10,044 nt of DNA from Bacillota bacterium (GCA_023437885.1 JAEZFH010000209.1:1-10044); one strand, 5' to 3'. Shown: positions 1 to 6,462, counted from the stretch's first letter. Notes: generated from the sequence alone by a model not told the origin. Numbers and translations are program-made.

Positions 1-1172
1 GTAACAACCCGTAACTCATTTTCCTCATATATCTTACTGTCGACGGTCTGTACGATCAGGCCACCATTCACCTTCTTCATATCATATGCATTCTCATCCT
101 GAGGTACTTCAATATCCGCCAATTGAAGAATGCGGATATTTTTCTTCTGAGTCAGTACCTCCAGGGCTTCCCTCTCATAAGAGGGCGCAACCACTACCTC
201 CAGGAAGATATTCTTCATTTCCTGCGCCACAGCCAGGGTCACCTCACGGTTCAGAACCACAATACCGCCGAAGATGGAAGTTTTGTCTGCCTCATAGGCC
301 TTACTCCAGGCACTGTAGATATCCCCCCCGCTTCCCACACCGCAGGGATTGCCGTGCTTACAGGCAACGACGGTGGGTTCGGTGAATTCCTTTAATAATT
401 CCAGCGCTCCGTTGGTATCATTGATATTATTAAAGGAAAGCTCCTTGCCGTTACGCTGGAGCGCATCTGCAATTGAGCCTTTTTTTCTGCCGATCTCGCG
501 GTAGAACGCAGCTGCCTGGTGGGGATTCTCTCCATATCTCATGTCCTGTACCTTTTCAAAGGTCATTGTCAGGGTCTCCGGGAAGGAAGTATCCTTTCTC
601 TGTTTCCTCAGATAATCCGCAATCATGGTATCATAAGAGGAGGTATGCATAAACACCTTTTGCATCAGATAGAATTTGGTATCCAAAGAGACTTCTGTTT
701 TCTCCTTAAGCTCCTCCAGCACCTTCTCATAATCCCTGGGATCTACAACCACAGCAACATCCTGATAGTTCTTGGCTGCAGAGCGAAGCATGGTCGGCCC
801 GCCGATATCAATATTCTCAACCGCTTCCTCCCTGGTTACTCCTTCCTTCAGTATCGTAGCTTTGAACGGATAAAGGTTAACCACAACGATATCGATTGCT
901 TCTATATTTAGATCAGCCAACTGCTTTCTATGGGAGGGGTTGTTTCTCATTGCAAGCAGGCCCGCATGCACTGCCGGATGAAGGGTTTTAACACGTCCGT
1001 CCAGGCATTCCGGAAAACCGGTAAGCTCGGAGATCTCAATGGCAGGCACCCCTGCCTCCCTTAATTTGCTGTAGGTTCCTCCGGTAGAAATAATTTCAAT
1101 CCCCAGGGATACAAATTCCTTGGCAAGTTCTACGATTCCTGTCTTGTCCGAAACACTGATTAAAGCTCTCAT
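1..1172 (-). CDS. purH: Bifunctional AICAR formyltransferase / IMP cyclohydrolase PurH (3' end outside window)
   Basis: PurH carries out the last two steps of de novo IMP synthesis in the cytoplasm: formylation of AICAR with 10-formyl-THF, then ring closure to IMP. About 390 codons are visible; the family is usually a little over 500 residues, so the C-terminal part lies beyond base 1. The N-terminus MRALISVSDKTGIVELA and the following STGGT, GR-VKTLHP and NLYPF stretches mark the MGS-like IMP cyclohydrolase domain (about residues 1-145). RYGENPHQ and VACKHGNPCGVGSG belong to the AICAR transformylase domain; Lys272-His273 is the expected catalytic Lys-His pair. The ATG at 1172-1170 has AAGGAG at 1185-1180, seven bases upstream, which settles the start. 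No other purine gene adjoins it on the visible side: a 600-base spacer separates it from a divergent gene. The reading frame is intact as far as seen. Confidence 0.96.
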   Translation of the reverse strand, partial: MRALISVSDKTGIVELAKEFVSLGIEIISTGGTYSKLREAGVPAIEISELTGFPECLDGRVKTLHPAVHAGLLAMRNNPSHRKQLADLNIEAIDIVVVNLYPFKATILKEGVTREEAVENIDIGGPTMLRSAAKNYQDVAVVVDPRDYEKVLEELKEKTEVSLDTKFYLMQKVFMHTSSYDTMIADYLRKQRKDTSFPETLTMTFEKVQDMRYGENPHQAAAFYREIGRKKGSIADALQRNGKELSFNNINDTNGALELLKEFTEPTVVACKHGNPCGVGSGGDIYSAWSKAYEADKTSIFGGIVVLNREVTLAVAQEMKNIFLEVVVAPSYEREALEVLTQKKNIRILQLADIEVPQDENAYDMKKVNGGLIVQTVDSKIYEENELRVV

Positions 1173-1237
1173 GCTCTCTCTCCTTTTTTCCTGTTAATCC
1201 ATTTTGATAAAATACTGTATATATGGAGTACGAATGA

Positions 1238-1266
1238 ATTATAAAGATGATTCCTTTGCAGAAAAT
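1238..1266 (-). promoter_or_regulatory. Weak candidate purH promoter
   Basis: A TATAAT -10 box lies at 1243-1238 on the minus strand, giving a leader of roughly 55-60 bases before the purH start. The hexamer 17 bases upstream (ATTTTC, 1266-1261) is a poor -35 match, so the call rests on the -10 box and position only. I see no purine-riboswitch core or other known leader element between it and the gene. Confidence 0.25.
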
Positions 1267-1438
1267 CCAATTTTCAGCCAAACCAGCATACCGCTGATCT
1301 GCTTAAAGCTTTATATTGTATGAAATATTAATACATTTACTTTTCTTTATTCATAGATACGGTTACTTTAAAAAGCATAGAATTTCGGAATACCCGCAGA
1401 AGCTATAGTAACTTGTATCCCTAAGTGATATACTATCA

Positions 1439-1460
1439 GCATACTTTATTAAAAGTATAC
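1439..1460. repeat. 22-base inverted repeat sharing a 15-mer with 1702-1716
   Basis: GCATACTTT and AAAGTATAC form 9-base arms (one G-T pair) around ATTA. The first 15 bases, GCATACTTTATTAAA, recur exactly at 1702-1716, and their ATACTTTATTAAA part recurs on the minus strand at 5553-5541. In the latter two places it is the 5' tag of the 32-base hairpin family. No clear 32-base hairpin follows here, so it may be an isolated tag or a degenerate copy. Confidence 0.6.
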
Positions 1461-1625
1461 ACAGGCTATGGTTCACAAGCACCCTTTATACCCGTGTTAC
1501 AGGTATTTTACCACTCCGTTTATCTATTACAAGGCAATCTTACACCATGTAAACTACGAATTCAATTTATAAATACTAATGTGTCTTATCGTAATTGCTA
1601 ATAGATCAAGAATTGCAGTTTGGAG

Positions 1626-1654
1626 TTGCATTCATAATTAAATTATACTATAAT
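1626..1654 (+). promoter_or_regulatory. Promoter of the membrane-protein/pyk unit
   Basis: TTGCAT (1626-1631) and a perfect TATAAT (1649-1654) are spaced by 17 bases, the sigma-A optimum. Transcription would start near 1661, giving a leader of about 115 bases before the ATG at 1777. That leader holds the hairpins at 1666-1703 and 1719-1750. Confidence 0.6.
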
Positions 1655-1669
1655 GCGTTTGGAACGCAT
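1653..1669. promoter_or_regulatory. Operator-like perfect inverted repeat over the -10 box / start site
   Basis: ATGCGTT-TGG-AACGCAT has perfect 7-base arms. It overlaps the last two bases of the TATAAT box and the expected transcription start, the usual position of a repressor operator. It does not match an operator I can name. Its right arm shares GCAT with the next hairpin, so it could also be one side of a pair of alternative structures. Confidence 0.4.
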
Positions 1670-1703
1670 AATACTAACCTTCCTATAGAGATTAGTATTA
1701 TGC
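1666..1703 (+). promoter_or_regulatory. Leader hairpin with 12-bp perfect stem
   Basis: GCATAATACTAA (1666-1677) pairs perfectly with TTAGTATTATGC (1692-1703) around a 14-base loop. If the promoter call is right, it starts about five bases from the RNA 5' end, where such stems can stabilise mRNA. No U-run follows, so it is not a terminator. Confidence 0.5.
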
Positions 1704-1750
1704 ATACTTTATTAAAGCGTGTCATATTATAGCTTGCTATATCATGGCAC
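1704..1750 (+). repeat. Dispersed 32-base hairpin element, copy 1, with 5' tag
   Basis: The tag ATACTTTATTAAAG (1704-1717) is followed after one base by a 32-base hairpin at 1719-1750. The outer stem is GTGTCA/TGGCAC (one G-U pair), then a 3+3 internal loop, then the 14-base palindrome TATAGCTTGCTATA, which as RNA would close on a CUUG tetraloop. Copies of the same dimensions lie at 6431-6462 (plus) and 5506-5537 (minus). This one ends 26 bases before the ATG at 1777, clear of its ribosome binding site. Confidence 0.65.
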
Positions 1751-1776
1751 AGACATATATAACCATGGAGGCATAT

Positions 1777-2448
1777 ATGAAACGGTTTAAAATTACCGAT
1801 TTGCTGATCGGAGTTCTGTTCACCTTATTGTTCATCAGCATCGCAGTTGTCGTTACGATAAATTTCAGACCTCTGTATTATATGGATATTCGTCTTCTTC
1901 ATATCGAAGAAACCTCCGGATTAAGCAGAGAAGTGATTCAGGAGAATTATGATGCGCTGATTGATTATTCTTCTCCCTTTTTTCAAGGAGCGCTTCGCTT
2001 TCCCACTTTGCCCGCCTCGGAACACGGTTTGATCCATTTTGAAGAGGTCAAAAACCTATTCACCTCCTTTTACCTGATGGGTATGGTTACCCTGGTATTG
2101 GGAATCATAATTATAATCCGCAAGGCAAAAAAGAATGAATATAATTATCTTCTTGTTTCCTCGGTTACTGCAATTGCCCTGCCTGCGCTGCTGGCCCTGC
2201 TTCTATCCATTGACTTTGACCGCGCTTTTGTGGTATTTCATAAGCTGTTCTTCAATAATGATTATTGGCTTTTTGACCCTGCAACAGATCCGGTCATACT
2301 CATTCTGCCGGATACCTTTTTTCTGCACTGTGCCCTAATGATTATTGTACTGGTGATATTCATGAGTCTGCTGTTTTTAGCTGCTTTCTTCTGGAAAAAA
2401 CAGCATTCCGGTATTAAATACCGTAAGAATAAAGGGTTAAAGTTATAA
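1777..2448 (+). CDS. TIGR01906/DUF1461-family four-helix membrane protein, possible lipoprotein transacylase (Lit-like)
   Basis: This 223-residue protein has four predicted membrane helices (about residues 8-28, 98-114, 125-146, 181-206) and a long extracytoplasmic loop after the first. The motif SEHGLIHFEEVKNLF (81-95) before helix 2, and FHKLFFNN (154-161) followed by WLFDPATDP and ILPDTFF before helix 4, are hallmarks of the TIGR01906/DUF1461 family. To my knowledge that family includes Lit, which moves an acyl chain within bacterial lipoproteins to give the lyso form. His87 and His155 sit where Lit has its key histidines; this mapping is from memory. I chose the ATG at 1777 because GGAGG (1767-1771) precedes it by five bases; an in-frame ATG at 1744 lies inside the hairpin repeat and has no such site. 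pyk follows after 70 bases, possibly on the same transcript. Family is fairly sure; the Lit activity is inference. Confidence 0.75.
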   Translation: MKRFKITDLLIGVLFTLLFISIAVVVTINFRPLYYMDIRLLHIEETSGLSREVIQENYDALIDYSSPFFQGALRFPTLPASEHGLIHFEEVKNLFTSFYLMGMVTLVLGIIIIIRKAKKNEYNYLLVSSVTAIALPALLALLLSIDFDRAFVVFHKLFFNNDYWLFDPATDPVILILPDTFFLHCALMIIVLVIFMSLLFLAAFFWKKQHSGIKYRKNKGLKL

Positions 2449-2490
2449 AAAAGATTGTATTTGCAATTATTGTCCTGCCGCCCTAATTTA

Positions 2491-2521
2491 CAGGTTGGCA
2501 GCAGAATGGAGGATTATTATG
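2491..2521 (+). repeat. 31-base leader/RBS sequence shared with the gene at 8569-9066 (copy 1)
   Basis: The bases from CAGGTT through the SD core GGAGG to the pyk ATG match 29 of 31 positions with minus 9094-9064, which leads into an unrelated gene. Here GGCAG (2497-2501) can also pair with CTGCC (2475-2479), putting part of the repeat in a weak hairpin just before the SD. Confidence 0.85.
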
Positions 2522-3946
2522 CGAAAAACAAAAATCATCTGTACCCTGGGACCGTCCACCGATAATGATAAAGTATTGAGAGAATTAATCTGCAACGGTA
2601 TGGACGTAGCTCGTTTTAATTTCTCCCATGCAAACCATGAGGAGCATCTCGGCAGATTGAAGAAAATTGAAAAGCTCCGCAAGGAGCTGAATATTCCCAT
2701 CGCTACACTTCTGGACACAAAAGGTCCCGAAATCCGTCTTGGCACCTTTTTGGAGGATAAGAAGATCCAGTTGAAGGAGGGACAAACCTTTACACTCACC
2801 TCCAGGATGATCGAAGGGGATGAGTCCATTGTCTCGATCTCCTACCCCAATCTGATCTACGATATTGAGATTGGCTCCACCATTCTCATTGATGACGGCC
2901 TGGTTGAAATGACCGTAACGGATATCTCCTCAACCGATATCATCTGTAAAGTTCAAAACAGCGGCACTATTTCAAGCAAGAAGGGCGTTAACGTCCCCGG
3001 ATCTCATTTATCCATGCCGTTTATCAGCGATAAGGACCGGGAGGATATTCTGTTTGCCATCAAGAATAATTATGACTTCATTGCCGCATCCTTTGTCCGG
3101 ACCGCCGACGACGTGAAGGAGATTCGTAAAATGCTGAATAAGCACAATTCCAAAACGAAGCTTATTTCAAAAATTGAGAATTACCAGGGTGTGGAACATA
3201 TTGATGAGATTATCGCGGCTTCTGACGGTATTATGATCGCCCGGGGTGATATGGGCGTAGAAATTCCTTATGAGGAGGTACCGGTACTCCAAAAGCTCAT
3301 TATCAAAAAGGTATATAATGCGGGAAAGCAGGTAATTACTGCTACACAGATGTTAGATTCGATGATGAAGAATCCCAGACCCACCCGTGCAGAGACCACG
3401 GACGTAGCAAATGCCATTTATGACGGAACCAGTGCCATCATGCTTTCCGGCGAGACCGCCGCAGGGGCATATCCGGTGGATGCTTTGAAAACCATGGTTA
3501 AGATTGCCATGCGAACAGAAGCCGATATCGATTACAAAAAGCGCTTCCGTCAGTTGGAGCCATGCTCTAATCCCAATATCACCGATGCAATATCACGTGC
3601 AACGGTAACAACCGCCCACGAGCTAAATGCTAAGATGATTATAACCGTAACCACTTCAGGGACTACGGCCCGGATGATTTCCAAGTATCGCCCGGATTGC
3701 CGAATCATGGGCTGTACCACCGACCCCATGGTATGCCGGCAGCTGAATATGTCCTGGGGCGTTACTCCTTTATTAGTCGCTGTGGAACACGATACCTTTG
3801 AGCTATTCGATCATGTTATCCAGGCAGTAGAAGATGCGGGCTATTTGGAGGATGGTGAACTGGCTGTATTAACTGCAGGTGTTCCTCTTGCTACTGCAGG
3901 CACTACCAACCTGCTTAAGGTACAGGTTGCAGGAAGTAAATATTAA
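2519..3946 (+). CDS. pyk: Pyruvate kinase
   Basis: Pyruvate kinase converts phosphoenolpyruvate and ADP to pyruvate and ATP, the last step of glycolysis, in the cytoplasm. The 475-residue product is the normal length for the form without the extra C-terminal PEP-utiliser-like domain of Bacillus enzymes. Seen in order: KIICTLGPST (5-14), VARFNFSH (30-37; Arg32, Asn34 and Ser36 bind substrate and cation), LLDTKGPEIR (64-73), ISKIEN with catalytic Lys218 and metal ligand Glu220, ARGDMGVEIP with metal ligand Asp244, TATQMLDSM, and the NPRPTRAETTDVANA signature. A short B domain (about 74-170) and the C-terminal regulatory domain (about 350-475) are both present. Start: the ATG at 2519 has TGGAGG six bases upstream; a longer TTG start at 2495 would lie ahead of that site and adds eight non-conserved residues. 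It is probably transcribed with, or just after, the membrane-protein gene 70 bases upstream. Confidence 0.98.
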   Translation: MRKTKIICTLGPSTDNDKVLRELICNGMDVARFNFSHANHEEHLGRLKKIEKLRKELNIPIATLLDTKGPEIRLGTFLEDKKIQLKEGQTFTLTSRMIEGDESIVSISYPNLIYDIEIGSTILIDDGLVEMTVTDISSTDIICKVQNSGTISSKKGVNVPGSHLSMPFISDKDREDILFAIKNNYDFIAASFVRTADDVKEIRKMLNKHNSKTKLISKIENYQGVEHIDEIIAASDGIMIARGDMGVEIPYEEVPVLQKLIIKKVYNAGKQVITATQMLDSMMKNPRPTRAETTDVANAIYDGTSAIMLSGETAAGAYPVDALKTMVKIAMRTEADIDYKKRFRQLEPCSNPNITDAISRATVTTAHELNAKMIITVTTSGTTARMISKYRPDCRIMGCTTDPMVCRQLNMSWGVTPLLVAVEHDTFELFDHVIQAVEDAGYLEDGELAVLTAGVPLATAGTTNLLKVQVAGSKY

Positions 3947-3960
3947 ATAGTATGCAATTC

Positions 3961-4032
3961 GGGCCGGTCGGCTGCAAATACTTGAGAGTGCAATAGTCTC
4001 AGGTATTCACAGTCCGCCGGCCCTTATTTTAT
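3961..4032 (+). terminator. Long hairpin terminator after pyk
   Basis: Starting 14 bases after the pyk stop, GGGCCGG (3961-3967) pairs with CCGGCCC (4017-4023), continued inward by GCTG/CAGT-type pairing and the run AATACTTGAGA with TCTCAGGTATT around a 9-base loop. TTATTTTAT follows directly. The stem is long and GC-rich at its base; the U-run is interrupted by two A residues. Confidence 0.75.
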
Positions 4033-4098
4033 GCCAAAGCACAGATTTAGCATGGATATAGCACAGATATAACAGCCCGCAATCTCTATTATAATCAG

Positions 4099-4126
4099 TT
4101 GCAACCACTATAAAACCTATGATAAA
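4099..4126 (+). promoter_or_regulatory. Weak candidate promoter for dCMP deaminase
   Basis: TTGCAA (4099-4104) and GATAAA (4121-4126) are 16 bases apart, about 115 bases before the start codon. A TATAAT closer to the gene (about 4214) has no good -35 partner. Since a terminator lies upstream, the gene needs its own promoter, but the choice is uncertain. The rest of the 294-base spacer holds only short GC hairpins near 4163-4192. Confidence 0.25.
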
Positions 4127-4240
4127 ATACAATTAACACTTCGCTTTCCAGATTATTTCAAAGCCCGTCTTCGGGGCTGACTGCCCGGGCCGATTATTAA
4201 CAATCTGCAATACATTATAATTATAGAAAGGATACCCTTG

Positions 4241-4720
4241 ATGAAAAAGCAGGATTACTTAAAATGGGACGAGTATTTCATGGGGATTGCACTTCTGTCC
4301 ACGGAGCGCAGCAAGGACCCCAGCACCAGTGTTGGGGCCTGTATTGTCAGTGATGACAATAAAATTCTTTCCGTAGGATACAACGGAATGCCGATCGGCT
4401 GCTCCGACGACGAATTTCCATGGGAGCGGGAAGGCTCGAACCTTGATACCAAGTACTATTATGTGTGCCATGCCGAACTGAATGCCATTTTGAATTATAC
4501 CGGAACTCATATGAAGGGCGCAAAGCTGTATACAACGCTCTTTCCCTGCAACGAATGCACTAAAGCAATTATCCAGAAGGGCATTACCGAAATCATCTAC
4601 AGAAGCGACAAATATGCTGCAACCGATGCAGTAATTGCATCAAAACGCATGATGGATGCCGCTGGAGTAACCTATCGGCAATATATGCCCATTGGCAAGG
4701 ACATATTAATTTCTTTGTGA
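4241..4720 (+). CDS. dCMP deaminase (deoxycytidylate deaminase, ComEB-type)
   Basis: This enzyme deaminates dCMP to dUMP, supplying thymidylate synthesis; it is cytoplasmic and zinc-dependent. The 159-residue product is a typical size. The zinc site is complete: CHAELNAIL gives ligand His77 and the proton shuttle Glu79, and PCNEC gives Cys103 and Cys106. GYNGMPIGCSDDEFPW (46-61), between the first strand and the HAE motif, is the nucleotide-binding insert typical of deoxycytidylate deaminases and separates it from tRNA or riboflavin deaminases. I take the ATG at 4241, with AAAGGA eight bases upstream; the TTG immediately before it (4238) would also be in frame. It stands alone, following the pyk terminator and facing the convergent amidase gene 53 bases away. 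No strong terminator is visible in that 53-base gap. Confidence 0.95.
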   Translation: MKKQDYLKWDEYFMGIALLSTERSKDPSTSVGACIVSDDNKILSVGYNGMPIGCSDDEFPWEREGSNLDTKYYYVCHAELNAILNYTGTHMKGAKLYTTLFPCNECTKAIIQKGITEIIYRSDKYAATDAVIASKRMMDAAGVTYRQYMPIGKDILISL

Positions 4721-4773
4721 CCCATTAATAACTGCGTCAGAATATAGTCCTTCTCCGGTCTGCCCGACCTTTG

Positions 4774-5490
4774 TTAACCCTGCTGTCCTTCCTTCCTGCT
4801 CTTTTTGATTTTGTCTGCTTCCGCCATAACCTCCCGGCGAAATTGCAGCCACTCCTCTTCATTCTCCACATAGTAGAGGGGGCAGAGTTTTCCCGTAACA
4901 TCATAATGCCGTATGATATCCTCTTCCTTCAGTCCAAATTCTACGCACAGGGAAGCAGTCAGGGCGACCAGGGACTGATAGGTGGCTTCATTGAACTCTC
5001 CTGTCTCATCCTCATGGCAGCATTCAATTGCTATGCTATCGGAGTTCCGTTCATTGGAGGCAAAGGAAATCTCATTTAACGGTACGCATTGAAGTACCTC
5101 CCCCTCCAAACCGATAATATAATGGCTGCTGGCAGAGGTTGTCTTCTTCCGGGCCAACCCTTCAAAATAGCTGCGGTTATTCGCCGCGGAGGTCCCCGGA
5201 TTTGCCGTATAATGGACTACAACGGCATTGATTTTCTTCAGGGGCGTCTGCGGCCTGGAGTAATCATTCGGCGTAAGGTAATTCTCCTCTATGACTACAC
5301 CATTGGATAAGGTTTTATCGATTGCTTCCTTTCCTTCCACGGTAATACCCCTCCGGTTTACTACCTCCTGGATAATGATTGCTGTTAATGCTATTATGAC
5401 CACGAGCAGGAGAAAACTCAGTGCAATTAGAATAACCCGTTTTCTATGCCTTCTCTTCCTCCACTCTTCTCTGGTAAGTATTCTTCTCAT
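4774..5490 (-). CDS. Membrane-anchored N-acetylmuramoyl-L-alanine amidase (Amidase_2/PGRP fold)
   Basis: The 238-residue product has a very basic N-terminus (RKRRHRKR, 11-18), one membrane helix (about 19-40) and then a long domain, which places the enzyme outside the membrane facing peptidoglycan. The domain is Amidase_2: VVVHYTANPGTSAANN with zinc ligand His93, SSHYIIG with the active-site tyrosine Tyr124, and RHYDVTGKLCP with ligand His195, Lys201 and ligand Cys203, the same His-His-Cys set as T7 lysozyme. It should cut the bond between MurNAc and L-alanine in wall turnover or division; I see no separate wall-binding domain. The ATG at 5490 has AGGTGA four bases upstream; an upstream TTG at 5517 lies inside the hairpin repeat and is less likely. 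The APH-fold gene ends 96 bases upstream on the same strand, so co-transcription is possible. Confidence 0.93.
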   Translation of the reverse strand: MRRILTREEWRKRRHRKRVILIALSFLLLVVIIALTAIIIQEVVNRRGITVEGKEAIDKTLSNGVVIEENYLTPNDYSRPQTPLKKINAVVVHYTANPGTSAANNRSYFEGLARKKTTSASSHYIIGLEGEVLQCVPLNEISFASNERNSDSIAIECCHEDETGEFNEATYQSLVALTASLCVEFGLKEEDIIRHYDVTGKLCPLYYVENEEEWLQFRREVMAEADKIKKSRKEGQQG

Positions 5491-5505
5491 CGTATCACCT
5501 GACCT

Positions 5506-5553
5506 AGGAATATCCAAGATATATCTTGAACATTCCTTACTTTAATAAAGTAT
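5506..5553 (-). repeat. Dispersed 32-base hairpin element, copy 3, with 5' tag
   Basis: On the minus strand the tag ATACTTTATTAAAG (5553-5540) is followed after two bases by a hairpin at 5537-5506. It has perfect outer arms AGGAAT/ATTCCT, a 3+3 internal loop (GTT/GAT), and the perfect 14-base palindrome CAAGATATATCTTG. Sizes are exactly those of the copies at 1719 and 6431, although the stem sequences differ. It ends 15 bases before the amidase ATG, just upstream of its SD. Confidence 0.65.
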
Positions 5554-5586
5554 ATACTGCTGTGGGCCTTTCCCCGGAATATCCGG

Positions 5587-6384
5587 TTATTGCAGCAGCA
5601 CGTCAATTTCCTTCCTTAAGATATCCTTCTCTGTCTCTGAGATCCATTCTGTCAGCCGGGCGGCCAGAACAGGCAATCTCCATTGGTTGATTTCCTCCGT
5701 CGATAATCCGGAGAGCTCCCGATAGCTTTTTAAATATATTCTGGCCATCCGGTGTCTCATCCTGTTAATCATGTCCCGGGCAGGCCCTGGAATATTCCCT
5801 GGTATTTCAGCATCCTTCAAGAGGAAGACGGTTCTGGCCACATCCATACCGGGGCTCCCGCTGGCTGCCGTCATCCAGTCTAAGACAATATATCCATCCG
5901 CTGCTTTGATAATATTTCCCGGGTGAAAATCCCCATGGCATAGGGAAGTTCCCTGAGGCAGCCGGTCCAAGTACCGAAGCACGGTTTGTTTTTCTTCTTC
6001 AGATAATGCCCCGGCATGGCTGATATTCCATTCCAGTTCTTCCTTGTAGCTGGTCAAGCCCTCCGCTCTGCATTGGTGTATGTTATATTGTGTTTTGGCA
6101 AGCTGCTTTGCAGCTCTCCCTGCAATCCATGGCTTTGTGCTCACCAGCTTGAGCAAGGATTCTCCGTGGATTCTCTCATACATTATCCCGGTTCTCCCAT
6201 GATATTCCATCAGTTCGCCGACCTTGGGTATCGGCATTCCCAATCTCTCAACTTCCTTGCTTACCCGGTATTCCTTTTCAATTCCGCCGCGGGAAAACCC
6301 CTTCCGAAACAGCTTAAGAATCCACCCTTCTTTCCAGGCATATACCTCCGCCGTATTCCCTTCTCCAATCATTTGAAGGTCCAT
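5587..6384 (-). CDS. APH-fold phosphotransferase, substrate unknown
   Basis: The 265-residue protein has the aminoglycoside-phosphotransferase/choline-kinase fold. IGEGNTAEVYAW (6-17) is the nucleotide-binding loop, Lys24 in WILKLF the ATP-binding lysine, HGDFHPGNII (150-159) the Brenner motif with catalytic Asp152 and Asn157, and LDWMTAASGSPGMDVART (168-185) the metal-binding segment with Asp169. The G-x-G-xx-EVYAW opening resembles uncharacterised phosphotransferases common in Clostridia rather than known resistance enzymes, so the substrate cannot be named; resistance is one possibility, small-metabolite phosphorylation another. Start is mildly ambiguous: the ATG at 6384 has GAGGAG abutting it and GGGAGAGG nine bases upstream, while an ATG four codons further in would sit 12 bases from GAGGAG. 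A 13-base palindrome, CCGGAATATCCGG (5574-5586), touches its stop codon, and the amidase gene follows on the same strand. Confidence 0.88.
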   Translation of the reverse strand: MDLQMIGEGNTAEVYAWKEGWILKLFRKGFSRGGIEKEYRVSKEVERLGMPIPKVGELMEYHGRTGIMYERIHGESLLKLVSTKPWIAGRAAKQLAKTQYNIHQCRAEGLTSYKEELEWNISHAGALSEEEKQTVLRYLDRLPQGTSLCHGDFHPGNIIKAADGYIVLDWMTAASGSPGMDVARTVFLLKDAEIPGNIPGPARDMINRMRHRMARIYLKSYRELSGLSTEEINQWRLPVLAARLTEWISETEKDILRKEIDVLLQ

Positions 6385-6415
6385 CTCCTCTATCCTCTCC
6401 CTTTCCGGTATTCCA

Positions 6416-6462
6416 ATTCATTACTAAAGTATACCACATTATAGCTTGCTATATCTTGGTAT
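6416..6462 (+). repeat. Dispersed 32-base hairpin element, copy 2, with 5' tag
   Basis: The tag ATTCATTACTAAAG (6416-6429) matches the copy 1 tag at 11 of 14 positions, and one base later a hairpin fills 6431-6462. Outer arms ATACCA/TGGTAT are perfect, the internal loop is CAT/TCT, and the core TATAGCTTGCTATA is identical to copy 1. Compared with copy 1, G-C pairs became A-T and a G-U became G-C on both sides of the stem. It lies on the strand opposite to the neighbouring genes, so here it is not a sense leader. Confidence 0.65.

Larger units (their letters stand above)
1173..1625. other. AT-rich intergenic spacer without a recognisable gene
   Basis: This is the longest gene-free stretch between the divergent purH and membrane-protein genes. 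It is strongly AT-rich with stops in all frames. Apart from the candidate purH -10 box near 1240 and the short inverted repeat at 1439-1460, I find no coding signal, tRNA or known riboswitch in it. It may be decayed sequence. Confidence 0.5.

Noticed and set aside
1096..1281. 61-codon minus-strand ORF overlapping the purH start
   Set aside because: It is out of frame with the clear purH start and SD and shows no recognisable motif.
1173..1330. Purine riboswitch or PurR-type box upstream of purH
   Set aside because: I looked for the conserved purine-aptamer core and for known purine boxes and saw neither; the same holds for the short guaB leader.
2495..2497. TTG as the pyk start
   Set aside because: It lies upstream of the SD, inside the shared 31-base leader; the ATG at 2519 has proper spacing and matches the family N-terminus.
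4721..4773. Terminator between the convergent dCMP deaminase and amidase genes
   Set aside because: Only a 4-bp GGTC/GACC stem followed by a short T-run is visible, too weak to call.
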